From: Caprella mutica
Lineage: Eukaryota; Arthropoda; Malacostraca; Amphipoda; Caprellidae
Assembly: GCA_947561585.1 (NCBI GenBank)
Contig: CANNZV010001117.1
Coordinates: 117,044 to 181,043, forward strand
Direction: 5' to 3'
DNA: 64,000 nucleotides
Every line of letters starts with the position of its first letter. The stretch's first letter is position 1. The notes under the pieces are model-generated. The model saw nothing but the letters and a program-made list of their open reading frames with translations. It had not been told where the DNA came from and made no database searches. Shown piece by piece: positions 33,836-46,108 of the stretch. Position numbers and translations under genes: made by a program.

Positions 33836-34484
33836 TCTGTATTTCGTGGTGAATTCCACTGACATGTCTCATGATGTCTGTGGAATTTTTAACCCTTTGG
33901 CCTTTGAATATAATATTCTGGCAAATTTGGTGGATTTTTAGCAATTTATTCCTATGTTACCATTAATTTTTGGTAGAAAAATGGGTAAAATGTTGGTGGA
34001 TCAACGAAATTAGTACCTACTGGAAATTTATGGTGGATTTTTTCAGCTTTTTCAAAAAGTCAGTGAAATTTTGTGCATCAAATACAGACTGGCATACTTT
34101 GAAATATGGCAATGTTGTATAGATTATAGATACCTAAGTAATCTTAATTTTCATAATTTGAAATTTATTAATCTCGTTTAAATAATCACTGTATCAATAT
34201 CAAAGGTACCTATTGGACTATCGGTATAGACCAGACTGCAGGAACTGGTAAAGTGTTTGCCAAGAAATCTTCCATTTTGGCTTCTGTTCTCAATAAAATA
34301 TATATAAATATAGGGGGAAATTAAGGATTGTTCGCAGTTTGCACAGAAAATGTTTCTGCAGGAGATTTTGAATTAATTTGTATGTAGCTAACCATTAATA
34401 TAGCTACGGGAGATTTTGAATCTACTAACTGTCTCTCAAATTAATTAATTAAAATTTCTGCGAGAGGGAGAGAGGAGACGCATT

Positions 34485-34965
34485 ATTCACCATGTTTTAA
34501 AATATGGACAAAGTCTCCAGTATTTTGTGTAAGAGTTGTGACTTTGAGGGGTTAAATAAGTTGAAAAACATGTTAATGATAATGACAAGTGAATTACTCC
34601 CAAAATAATCTCAAGAGATGCCAGTATTCAGAGATGCACATGCATCTGACATGAAGCATAATGATGTTTCCATGTGTAAAATCTTCACTAGAAAGTCAAA
34701 TTTCTCCTTTATAGTATGTTAAATGTGGCAACCTGCCATGTTTTAAAGTATGGACAAAGTCGCCAGTATATTGGCGACTTTTGAGGGGTTAAACAAGTTG
34801 GAAAACCTGTAAATAAGTAAAATAACCAGTTAATCACTCCTAAAATAGTCTCAAGAGATACACATGCATCAGGCATGAAGTGTAAGGATGTTTCCAATTG
34901 TAAAATCTAACCTAGGAAGCCAAATTTCTCCTTGAAAGTATCTTAAATGTGGCGACCTGGATCCA
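34485..34965 (+). repeat. Two tandem diverged copies of a roughly 245-bp repeat
   Basis: Copies start at about 34490 and 34735 (CATGTTTTAAARTATGGACAA). Both contain TTTGAGGGGTTAAAYAAGTTG, GAGATGCACATGCATC-like words and a GATGTTTCCA block. Confidence 0.8.
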
Positions 34966-36394
34966 TTTTCTCACTTAACTGGCGACTTTCCTGCCACACT
35001 TTAAATCATGGGCAACCTGGATCCCTTTTCTCACTAAACTGGGGTCTTTCCTGTCACTGTGTCACACTTTGAAACATGAATTATGCAAAGTGGATTGGTA
35101 TCTGTTTCGGTGAAAAAATCTAGGCAGATAGCTATCTGTGAAAATTTGGGTATCATCCCATCCTAAGAATAATATTATAATCTTAATTGGTTCATTTGTG
35201 CTTCAGGTGAACTTCAAATTTTTGACATGAAGCCAAAATTTCAACCAAATGTCCATGCTAACAGTCTCTCTCACTGAATGTCCATGCTAACAGTTTCTCA
35301 CACCGAAAAATTCACGCATTTCACAGTTAATTAATTTACTTTCAGATCATGTGAAATAATGATCATCTTTTTTAGACTGCAGTGTATCAAAGGCCGGATT
35401 TTCTGGGAAGAATAAAAAAATCCCAGGATTTTTAAAGTTTGTAAGTCTATAGTGTTAGTTACAGTTTGTAGAGATGACATATTTTGTTCACAGTAAAATT
35501 TATCTATATTATTTCAATTAACTCCAATTGTTCTTATTGAATATCCAGAATATCTGATTTACACTCTCTGACTGGTGCCTATTTACCTGTCTGCATAATA
35601 TTTTTGTATATTCTTATCAGACAATTTTGATTTAATTCATAAAGCTGCTATAATATAGCTAAATCATTTATGAATTAGCTAATTCTTATATTTACCTAAA
35701 TTTAGCTGTGAACAGAATATGAATAATTCTTACCACTCTGTAGTATTTGGTCACTTTTTATTGCACTAAAACCCAGACTTTTCCAAAAAAAAATGAACGA
35801 ATCCACAGACTTGTCTTTTAAATTTATATCTTTGAAAATAATATTCCAGCATGGGATTTTTTATTAATTATTAAAATATTTTTGGAATTATATTATTTTT
35901 GGAATTAACATCAATAATTAGTGGGAAAATGTTGGCCAAACTCAATCTCTCAAATTATTTGAAATATGTTAGTGGATTTAATAACCTTTTTAAGAAAGTC
36001 TATGTGATTCTATGCATCTAATACTGACTAGGTCTGGTGAGATCTACTTAAGGGCACCGTTCCCAGATTTTGAAAAGTTTTTATTATTGAAGCTACTGTT
36101 GTGAAACTTTGTACACACATATAAAATGAATTCCAAGATGTTTTTGTGTCGTGACATTTTTTTGATTCGACCCATAGAAAATGAGTTATTCGAATTTCGA
36201 ACAAATTTCGAACAGTGTGTAAATTAATAAATGGATACTACAATTTTGTAAATTGTTGCCTTGACACCAAAATACTATATCTAATCATTGTCTAATGTTA
36301 AAAGTAACAGGTGTTACTTGCTCAGTGTATTACCTATAAATTTACGTTTGTTAGAATATTTTTGTGTTATTGCAATTAGCTACAGTGTACCTAG
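34966..36394. other. AT-rich, gene-free stretch
   Basis: A short repeat of TGTCCATGCTAACAGT lies at 35250-35292. I see no gene. Confidence 0.4.
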
Positions 36395-37020
36395 TTTCAA
36401 GGTGCAGTGAAGCTACCTAGTTTTGATCTACAGTGCACCTAGTTAGTATTGAAGTACAATGTACCTAGTTTCGAAGTGCAGTGTAGCTACCTAGTTTCGA
36501 AGTGCAGTGTAGCTACCTAGTTTCGAAGTGCAGTGTAGCTACCTAGTTTCAAAGTGCAGTGTAGCTACCTAGTTTCAAAGTGCAGTGTACCTAGTTAGTT
36601 TCGAAATACAGTGTACCTAGTTAGTTTCGAAGTGCAGTGTACCTAGTTAGTTTCGAAGTGCAGTGTGCCTAGTTAGTTTCGAAGTGCAGTGTGCCTAGTT
36701 AGTTTCGAAGTGCAGTGTGCCTAGTTAGTTTCGAAGTGCAGTGTGCCTAGTTAGTTTCAAAGTGCAGTGTGCCTAGTTAGTTTAAAGTGCAGTGTGCCTA
36801 GTTAGTTTAAAGTGCAGTGTGCCTAGTTAGTTTCAAAGTGCAGTGTGCCTAGTTAGTTTCAAAGTGCAGTGTGCCTAGTTAGTTTCAAAGTGCAGTGTGC
36901 CTAGTTAGTTTCAAAGTTCAGTGTGCCTAGTTAGTTTCAAAGTTCAGTGTGCCTAGTTAGTTTCAAAAAGTTCAGTGTGCCTAGTTAGTTTCAAAAAGTT
37001 CAGTGTGCCTAGTTAGTTTC
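36395..37020 (+). repeat. Minisatellite block A (24-29 bp units)
   Basis: Tandem units of the type GTGCCTAGTTAGTTTCRAAGTGCA (26 bp when regular) with early TAGCTACCTAGTTTCGAAGTGCAGTG variants. It grades into the next block with shared TAGTTAGTTT. Confidence 0.95.
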
Positions 37021-37615
37021 CAACTATAGTGTAGCTACCTAGTTAGTTTCCAACTATAGTGTAGCTAGCTACCTAGTTAGTTTCCAACTATAGTGTAGCT
37101 AGCTACCTAGTTAGTTTCCAACTATAGTGTAGCTAGCTACCTAGTTAGTTTCCAACTATAGTGTAGCTAGCTACCTAGTTAGTTTCCAACTATAGTGTAG
37201 CTAGCTACCTAGTTAGTTTCCAACTATAGTGTAGCTAGCTACCTAGTTAGTTTCCAACTATAGTGTAGCTAGCTACCTAGTTAGTTTCCAACTATAGTGT
37301 AGCTAGCTACCTAGTTAGTTTCCAACTATAGTGTAGCTAGCTACCTAGTTAGTTTCCAACTATAGTGTAGCTAGCTACCTAGTTAGTTTCCAACTATAGT
37401 GTAGCTAGCTACCTAGTTAGCTTCCAACTATAGTGTAGCTAGCTACCTAGTTAGTTTCCAACTATAGTGTAGCTAGCTACCTAGTTAGTTTGCAACTATA
37501 GTGTAGCTAGCTACCTAGTTAGTTTGCAACTATAGTGTAGCTAGCTTCCTAGTTAGTTTGCAACTATAGTGTAGATAGCTTCCTAGTTAGTTTCCAACTA
37601 TAGTGTAGTTAGTTT
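37021..37615 (+). repeat. Minisatellite block B (34-bp units)
   Basis: About 17 units of the form AGTTTCCAACTATAGTGTAGCTAGCTACCT plus AGTT; the first unit lacks one GCTA, and the last units degenerate. Confidence 0.95.
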
Positions 37616-38085
37616 CCAACTAGTTAGTTTTGAGTTACAGTGTACCTAGTTAGTTTTGAGTTACAGTGTACCTAGTTAGTTTTGAGTTACAGTGTACCTA
37701 GTTAGTTTTGAGTTACAGTGTACCTAGTTAGTTTTGAGTTACAGTGTACCTAGTTAGTTTTGAGTTACAGTGTACCTAGTTAGTTTTGAGTTACAGTGTA
37801 CCTAGTTAGTTTTGAGTTACAGTGTACCTAGTTAGTTTTGAGTTACAGTGTACCTAGTTAGTTTTGAGTTACAGTGTACCTAGTTAGTTTTGAGTTACAG
37901 TGTACCTAGTTAGTTTTGAGTTACAGTGTACCTAGTTAGTTTTGAGTTACAGTGTACCTAGTTAGTTTTGAGTTACAGTGTACCTAGTTAGTTTTGAGTT
38001 ACAGTGTACCTAGTTAGTTTTGAGCTACAGTGTACCTAGTTAGTTTTGAGCTACAGTGTACCTAGTTAGTTTTGAGCTACAGTGT
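37616..38085 (+). repeat. Minisatellite block C (26-bp units)
   Basis: About 18 units of GTTTTGAGTTACAGTGTACC plus TAGTTA; in the last three units GAGTTACAG becomes GAGCTACAG, leading into block D. Confidence 0.95.
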
Positions 38086-38735
38086 ACTTGGTTTCGAGCT
38101 ACAGTGTACTTGGTTTCGAGCTACAGTGTACTTGGTTTCGAGCTACAGTGTACTTGGTTTCGAGCTACAGTGTACTTGGTTTCGAGCTACAGTGTACTTG
38201 GTTTCGAGCTACAGTGTACTTGGTTTCGAGCTACAGTGTACTTGGTTTCGAGCTACAGTGTACTTGGTTTCGAGCTACAGTGTACTTGGTTTCGAGCTAC
38301 AGTGTACTTGGTTTCGAGCTACAGTGTACTTGGTTTCGAGCTACAGTGTACTTGGTTTCGAGCTACAGTGTACTTGGTTTCGAGCTACAGTGTACTTGGT
38401 TTCGAGCTACAGTGTACTTGGTTTCGAGCTACAGTGTACTTGGTTTCGAGCTACAGTGTACTTGGTTTCGAGCTACAGTGTACTTGGTTTCGAGCTACAG
38501 TGTACTTGGTTTCGAGCTACAGTGTACTTGGTTTCGAGCTACAGTGTACTTGGTTTCGAGCTACAGTGTACTTGGTTTCGAGCTACAGTGTACTTGGTTT
38601 CGAGCTACAGTGTACTTGGTTTCGAGCTACAGTGTACTTGGTTTCGAGCTACAGTGTACTTGGTTTCGAGCTACAGTGTACTTGGTTTCGAGCTACAGTG
38701 TACTTGGTTTCGAGCTACAGTGTAGCTACCTAGTT
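38086..38735 (+). repeat. Minisatellite block D (22-bp units)
   Basis: About 29 essentially identical units CTTGGTTTCGAGCTACAGTG plus TA. Because 22 is not divisible by three and no stop occurs, all three plus frames are open for over 215 codons. These are not genes. Confidence 0.95.
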
Positions 38736-38739
38736 TCCA

Positions 38740-39084
38740 AGTACAATGTAGCTACCTTCTTTTGAACTAACTAAAGTTTAGTTTGACACTTAACCTAGTT
38801 ATATATGTTCATTGGAACTAAATATTACCTACCTACCTGAATCTGAATTCTTTTAATGTTGACCTGTAATAATTAGAGTATTATAATTGAAGATAATGTT
38901 TAAAATGATATCATAATGAAACTATAAATGAATAGAATGACTACCTAAAGTATTATTTAAATTGTATCTTGATAGGTATCTCCCAATCATATATCGGATG
39001 AACATAGGTATATGCTATTAGTGTACAATTGAAAACTAATACCTATATATGCTACGTAGATTAAAGAAGTAATTGGTATCGGTA
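38740..39084. other. AT-rich, gene-free stretch
   Basis: Nothing recognisable. Confidence 0.4.
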
Positions 39085-39188
39085 ATATTTAAACTATTTT
39101 TTGGGATTTGATACCAATTACCAGATACTCATAAAAATACCGATACTTTCAGTTACTCTATCCGATACCGAGAGTATCGGTGCATCTC
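39085..39188 (+). mobile_element. hAT-like terminal fragment
   Basis: Ends with ACCGAGAGTATCGGTGCATCTCTA, close to the GTATCGGTGCATCYCTR termini common to hAT MITEs, and contains several GGTATC/GATACC words. No complete pair of ends was established. Confidence 0.4.
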
Positions 39189-39191
39189 TAC

Positions 39192-40775
39192 TTCTAACGG
39201 AATACAATAATCATCAAATCGATGCAAATTTTCACAATTATTTAATATTTATTGTAAAATTTGACTTTTTTATAAATAAAAACAATTTTTTGTTAGAATA
39301 AAATATAAAGCCAGGACTACCAGCAATTAGAATGTACAATGAAAATGTTGTTTATATTGGTATTTTCATTTTATTAGTATTCAAATTGAATATAATTAAC
39401 CAATTGATCAATTTTTGTTAGATTTCAAATAAAGGGTTGAATTACTACCAGCTATGGAATCAACAGCTGAGAATCAATTAGACATCAGTTGAATGATTCA
39501 TGGGCCATAATTTTCATAGCACACTGGACACTTGCATTTATTTCCTTTTTGTGAAACCATACAAAAATCTGGTACCTCCTTTAAGTGAGGGTAGGTAGCT
39601 CATTCCACTCACACTATGATGTCTTGATACAGCACTGGAATATTTCTTGCTTGGAAACTATCAAAATAGTGTTTTATGTTGCAGTGATCTAAGACCATAA
39701 AGTTTGGGTATTGAATTGTGGAAGAACATTTATTTGGCAGTTTTACTTTGAACTTCCTACTTCCCTCTATTTGTGTAAATATAAACACAAGTACATATCA
39801 TCTGTCAAAGAAAGATTCCTGTGCTGTACCAAGACATGAAATAGTGTATGATATGAGCCACCACTAATTTAAAGCAGGCCATTCATGATCAGTTTCGCAT
39901 GAAGAAGTTCCTTGGCCAGATGAGAATCGAGTGATGCTTGATTTTTGAGGCAGAGCTGAAGTGTTTTGAAGGGAAAACTGATATGAATGGTTAGTGATCA
40001 GTGTTAGTGGCGTGCTGTCACTGATTTAGCACTGAAAGACTTTGATTTAGTCCTTCTTGGTTTCTTTAAAGTAGAATGCGCGGCAACAAGTCCTAATCTC
40101 ATCAACCCTAACTCATTAACACAAATCTAAGAGGGTATTTCTATGGACAGAACGAGTGTATGACATAAACCCCCCCCCCCCTCCTGTATGTCGAATAATC
40201 ATGAGTTGTGCATTAGCTACCAGTTATGTTGTGAGAGTCAAATGTTTCTTAATTTATTCATAAAGATAAAGATAAAAAAAGAAGGTTGGTTTGTATCCTG
40301 GGGGTTTCTGTCCATATCACAGTAGTCAATTCTGCACTAATGGAAACACTGACTGTTATTGGACATCCTCTTTCAGTGCTTGAAGGAACTCCTTTAAGTC
40401 CTGACTGACCTCTAATTTTCCACTTAAAGGAGGTACCACATTTTTGTATGGTTTCACAAAAATGAAATAAATGCAAGTGTCCAGTGTGCTATGAAAATTA
40501 TGGCCCATGAATCATTCAACTGATGTCCAATTGATTCTCAGCTGTTGATTCCATAGCTGGTAGTAATTAAACCCTTTATTTGAAATCTAACAAAAAATTG
40601 ATCGATTGGTTAATTATATTCAATTTGTACATTCTAATTGTTGGTAGTCCTGGCTTTATATTTTATTCTAACAAAAAATTGTTTTTATTTATAAAAAAGT
40701 CAAATTTTACAATAAATATTAAATAATTCTGAAAATTTACACTGATTTAATGATTATTGTATTCAGTTGGAAGTA
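39192..40775. mobile_element. Foldback element with about 350-400-bp arms
   Basis: The arms 39192-39587 and 40424-40772 are inverted copies at about 90% identity (for example CATGGGCCATAATTTTCATA and its complement). The roughly 840-bp spacer contains no recognisable protein, and a run of about 12 C lies at 40170. Confidence 0.9.
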
Positions 40776-41548
40776 ATTTAAATGCATTTATAACAACATA
40801 AACAAACTTTTTATTGTACCTACTAGCTAATAGCTAATAAATGTGACTTCATTTTTCACACTTATCATTTTTTTTTATAATTGATGCCGAAGAGGGCAAA
40901 TTGTGACCTCAAATATTTGACTGAGGGTAAAATATTCATTATTCAACTTATAGTCCTATAACCCACATTTTTAGATTCATTAAGCAGTTCTTAATCCAAA
41001 TATGTATAACTTTATGTATTTATGACAATATTTACTCTAGTTATTGTCCATCGAAAATATGTGACCTCAGGCATGACCTAAAAATGACCAGGTCATAACT
41101 TTTGACCTACAGTTTGGATTGATCTCAAAATTTCAGAAATGGGTTTTTTGACCATGATCTCCATGTACACCAAATTTCATCAAAATCCAAGAGTGTTATG
41201 GTGATCTCACAGAGAATGCCCCGACTGTCTTATTTACAAGAATACAATTGTTTAGATCATTTATAATGTAGATATCTTAAGATGACGGTTATCTGTGCTA
41301 GAAGTTTTGGGTGAAAATTGTGTGTTTTGTTTGAAACAAAGGCATTATATTTATATTATTTTATTAGAAGTAAAAATTTTAGCTAGCTAAGAATCACAGT
41401 TGTTCTTGGTATATAGATAATTACTATATATATACACACACCCATTTAACCCAATGGGCTACGTTTTTTAGTTATAAAACCTTGTTTGAAACGGGTGAGT
41501 TTTTGATGGACTGAAACAATTTTTTCTTGCAGTTATGATTTATGAAGT
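40776..41548. other. Gene-free stretch
   Basis: Contains the generic-looking repeat GTACACCAAATTTCATCAAA near 41165, of a kind seen widely in invertebrate genomes. No gene seen. Confidence 0.4.
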
Positions 41549-41550
41549 AG

Positions 41551-42884
41551 GGGAGGATGGTCATCAATGGGACAAAAATCACAGAAAGATTGATATTTCA
41601 TTTACTATGGGCAAAGTATGAAAAATAAAAAATCCATGTGTAATATAGATATTCCTTTATAAAATGAAACTAACTCGAATGATATCACATATTCTGTTGA
41701 CTAGAAAAAAAATAAATAAAAAACAAAAAAAATTGTCCCATTGTATAACAGCACTGGTGAACAATGGGACATACCCTGGTGAACGATGGGACAGTTTATC
41801 AAACTTGTATATTATTTAGGTTATGGTCAAATTTCAAGTTCGAATTATCTCTTCATGTTGTCCCACACTCAGTTGGATCATATAATATCAGTTTAATGTC
41901 CTCTAGCCTCACCGATGCCATGTCAGGAACATTTGTAAAATTAAGCTCATTGCACTCGAATCTTCCCCTAATATATATATTTCGTATTTATCTTTTTCAT
42001 GCTTATGGCCAACAGAATACGTTTTACAAAACGAATCAAATTCTCCTAGTTCATAAACCTTCATTTCCAATTAACGTTTTCGGTAGAGATTTAAGTTCTT
42101 CAGACGAATGGATCAGTTAAATTGAGAGTTCTATACCAGACCAAGAACAATAGTTCACAGGCCATCTACGGCGGACACTTCATGAAGTGATTTCGAATGC
42201 CTTATCCTTAGTGGCACCAGCAGAAAGCTCTTCTTTATCTGGTGTATCCGTTGCAATCATGTCTTTTTCTTTTATTAGTGAAATTTGTTTTCTATGCAGT
42301 GCTTTGTGATCACCTCAGATTGCTAAAGCCCTTGAACATGGTCGAAAGTCCCGCTTCAGCTGGAAGTTTTGTTTCTACCAGAAGCCCTGAAGCTACAGTT
42401 CACGTTATTGTATCAAAAATAGATATTTATTGATTCATATGGAGTAACTAGACAGCTTGGTTGACAATAGGCACTGTCCCATTGTTAACCAAATTTACTG
42501 TCCCAATGATCACTATGACGCAATTTTGAAAACAAATTGGTATAGCAGCTCAACTACAAAAGTAAAAAGGCAATCTTTTCATATGATCATATTTTACATA
42601 TTAGCTACTTAATATTATGTAAAAATGCCGTAAGCATTATATGTTAAATTAACAGATGTATAACAATTGAAACATAGTACGAAAAATTTAGTTTTCCCAC
42701 CTCTAAAACACGTTTCGGCTTTTACACAGGGCTGACTGCACCCCGATCGCTGAATGCAATGCGAGTGAATACATTGAAATATGCCTAATTTACCACTAAG
42801 ATTTTGTTGAAAATTACCCTCAAATAAAAAAGTTATTCAGCATGTCCCATTGTTCCCAGTGTCCCATTGATGACCACCCTCCCC
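41551..42884. mobile_element. TIR element with TA flanks and CAATGGGAC subrepeats
   Basis: The ends GGGGAGGRTGGTCATCAATG are inverted, and each is flanked by TA (41549-41550 and 42885-42886). The motif AATGGGACA recurs at both subterminal regions in inverted orientation (41746, 41780, 42475, 42493, 42850). A 118-residue plus frame (41764-42120) has no recognised domain. Confidence 0.85.
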
Positions 42885-43117
42885 TACCTACCTAGCTATG
42901 TTAATTTAAAATAGATTAATTAAATCAACAACCATATCTGTTCTTACATGAATGGTACTCCTATATTTTTGATCTTATTTCAATTGAAATATAATATTTA
43001 GGAGCATATTTATTAATTTGACTTTAATCTTTTTTAAATATGTTAATTTCAGAAGTGATTTTGAAATTTTTCATTACTGATTGTTTATCCTAACCATTCA
43101 AAATAATGGCTATTTCT

Positions 43118-44852
43118 TACAATTATTTTCTATCGACAGATTGAATTATTTTCTATCAACAGATTTAATTATTTTCTATCGACAGATTTAATTATTTTCT
43201 ATCGACAGATTGAATTATTTTCTATCGACAGATTGAATTATTTTCTATCGACAGATTGAATTATTTTCTATCGACAGATTGAATTATTTTCTATCGACAG
43301 ATTGAATTATTTTCTATCGACAGATTTAATTATTTTCTATCGACTGATTGAATTATTTTCTATCGACTGATTGAATTATTTTCTATCAACAGATTTAATT
43401 ATTTTCTATCGACAGATTTAATTATTTTCTATCGACAGATTGAATTATTTTCTATCGACAGATTGAATTATTTTCTATCGACAGATTGAATTATTTTCTA
43501 TCGACAGATTGAATTATTTTCTATCGACAGATTGAATTATTTTCTATCGACAGATTGAATTATTTTCTATCGACTGATTGAATTATTTTCTATAGACAGA
43601 TTGAATTATTTTCTATAGACAGATTGAATTATTTTCTATCGACTGATTGAATTATTTTCTATCGACTGATTGAATTATTTTCTATCGACTGATTGAATTA
43701 TTTTCTATCGACAGATTGAATTATTTTCTATCGACTGATTGAATTATTTTCTATCGACTGATTGAATTATTTTCTATCGACTGATTGAATTATTTTCTAT
43801 CGACAGATTGAATTATTTTCTATCGACTGATTGAATTATTTTCTATCGACTGATTGAATTATTTTCTATCGACAGATTGAATTATTTTCTATCGACTGAT
43901 TGAATTATTTTCTATCGACTGATTGAATTATTTTCTATCGACTGATTGAATTATTTTCTATCGACTGATTGAATTATTTTCTATCGACTGATTGAATTAT
44001 TTTCTATCGACTGATTGAATTATTTTCTATCGACTGATTGAATTATTTTCTATCGACTGATTGAATTATTTTCTATCGACTGATTGAATTATTTTCTATC
44101 GACTGATTGAATTATTTTCTATCGACTGATTGAATTATTTTCTATCGACTGATTGAATTATTTTCTATCGACTGATTGAATTATTTTCTATCGACTGATT
44201 GAATTATTTTCTATCGACTGATTGAATTATTTTCTATCGACTGATTGAATTATTTTCTATCGACTGATTGAATTATTTTCTATCGACTGATTGAATTATT
44301 TTCTATCGACTGATTGAATTATTTTCTATCGACTGATTGAATTATTTTCTATCGACTGATTGAATTATTTTCTATCGACTGATTGAATTATTTTCTATCG
44401 ACTGATTGAATTATTTTCTATCGACTGATTGAATTATTTTCTATCGACTGATTGAATTATTTTCTATCGACTGATTGAATTATTTTCTATCGACTGATTG
44501 AATTATTTTCTATCGACTGATTGAATTATTTTCTATCGACTGATTGAATTATTTTCTATCGACTGATTGAATTATTTTCTATCGACTGATTGAATTATTT
44601 TCTATCGACTGATTGAATTATTTTCTATCGACTGATTGAATTATTTTCTATCGACTGATTGAATTATTTTCTATCGACTGATTGAATTATTTTCTATCGA
44701 CTGATTGAATTATTTTCTATCGACTGATTGAATTATTTTCTATAGACAGATTGAATTATTTTCTATAGACAGATTGAATTATTTTCTATTGACAGATTGA
44801 ATTATTTTCTATTGACAGATTGAATTATTTTCTATTGACAGATTGAATTATT
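43118..44852 (+). repeat. 23-bp minisatellite, about 75 units
   Basis: Tandem units ATTGAATTATTTTCTATCGA plus CAG or CTG. Variants are zoned: CGACAGA in the left part, CGACTGA homogeneous through 43870-44740, then TAGACAGA and TTGACAGA at the right edge. Confidence 0.97.
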
Positions 44853-45610
44853 TTTACTTTTATTGTTTGCTCGACCTCAATTTGTGCTGGGCCTTGGAAC
44901 TGAAGCCAATCTGATTATTATTTTAACTTTCTAAATTGATTATTATTGTCAAAATGTGAATGTATTTTTTTATCATTTGTAATTTTTCAAACTGAGAACT
45001 TAAGCTACAGAGCTAGAAAACTGAGAACAGTCTTCCACACTCTTCAAACTGGTTACATTTAGGTAATACTCTTCAGGTATTAGAGTACTTGATGGATTAG
45101 TGTGTTCCTGTAAATGTATTATTCATTTGGTTGATTAAATAGTTGGTAAATATTCTATAATTTTTCTTTCCTTCAGAGATCTTAAAGTGAAGTCTTGCAG
45201 CATCTGTAGCTACATCTGAGACTGGCTCTTTCATCACTTTGGAAGTTTGGACCATTCTCGGTTTCATTTCACCTCCTGTGAAAAAGCGGAATAGTCTGAA
45301 AAAACTTGTGAGTCGACAGTTCTAAGTGATAAACTTTTGTGTTAAATGCAAATTTGAGGCAAATTGGTTATGATTTCATCACAATAGTTTTTTTTTTTTT
45401 TTAGACCAAAAAATAATTTTGCATTAAAACTTTTATTGCTAAAGTAGGTTTTTTAGCATTCTTTTATATATACGTTCCATTTTATATGTATTTTGGAATT
45501 TTTTGGTATTAATTATTTTTAGTGAATATGTATTGCTGAAGGATTGAGAACTTTGATTGAAAAAACTTGGGTTTCTCAAACATTATAGATTTTTTACATG
45601 AAACTGTATT
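44853..45610. other. Stretch with a possible small exon near 45100-45280
   Basis: On the minus strand, a ctttttcacag acceptor at about 45280 precedes an open frame GEMKPRMVQTSKVMKEPVSD that continues 40 more codons to a stop near 45100. On the plus strand, the same place has ctttccttcag at 45166-45176 and a GTGAGT donor at 45304, giving a noncoding-type exon. I cannot decide between these, or whether either is real. Confidence 0.3.
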
Positions 45611-45616
45611 GTAGTT

Positions 45617-45835
45617 TAGTTTGTTGTACTACACGCTTCATGATTGATTAATGACCTGCAGGGGGGCTTGGTGGGCGGCACAACCCCGTAATACATATAT
45701 AGAATATTTCCAGTTTCTGTGATATTTTCCATTTATAACTTCAATACTGATGTATGTGTAATGGGGGTTGTGCTGGCCCCCATACGCCCCTGCCAGGTCA
45801 ATAATCAATCATGAAGTGTGCAGTACAACAAACTA
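45617..45835. mobile_element. Short palindromic (foldback) MITE
   Basis: TAGTTTGTTGTACTRCACRC at the left end is mirrored at the right, with TTCATGATTGATTA and GACCTG.CAGGGG in both arms and GCACAACCCC further in. Confidence 0.85.
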
Positions 45836-46108
45836 GCGGATACAACAAACTGCACTACGGCTATCTGCCCAAAAAGCGTGAAAACACGAGTTTTTTCAAA
45901 GTTGTATGACTATTTAAATTTATTCATTTCATAAATTTTCTTTTTTATTAAATTTCTATTATTCTATTGCCATAAATGAAATAAATAATTAAAAAATTCA
46001 TTATAAGTACCAATCCAATAATTGACCAACTACCTACTAGAGTTTTAAGTGTAATTTTTATTTATTTATTATGACATGCATGACATTATTTATAAATTTT
46101 TTAAAATA

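Noticed and set aside
36395..38735. CRISPR array
   Set aside because: Units are continuous tandem repeats without unique spacers, in animal nuclear DNA.
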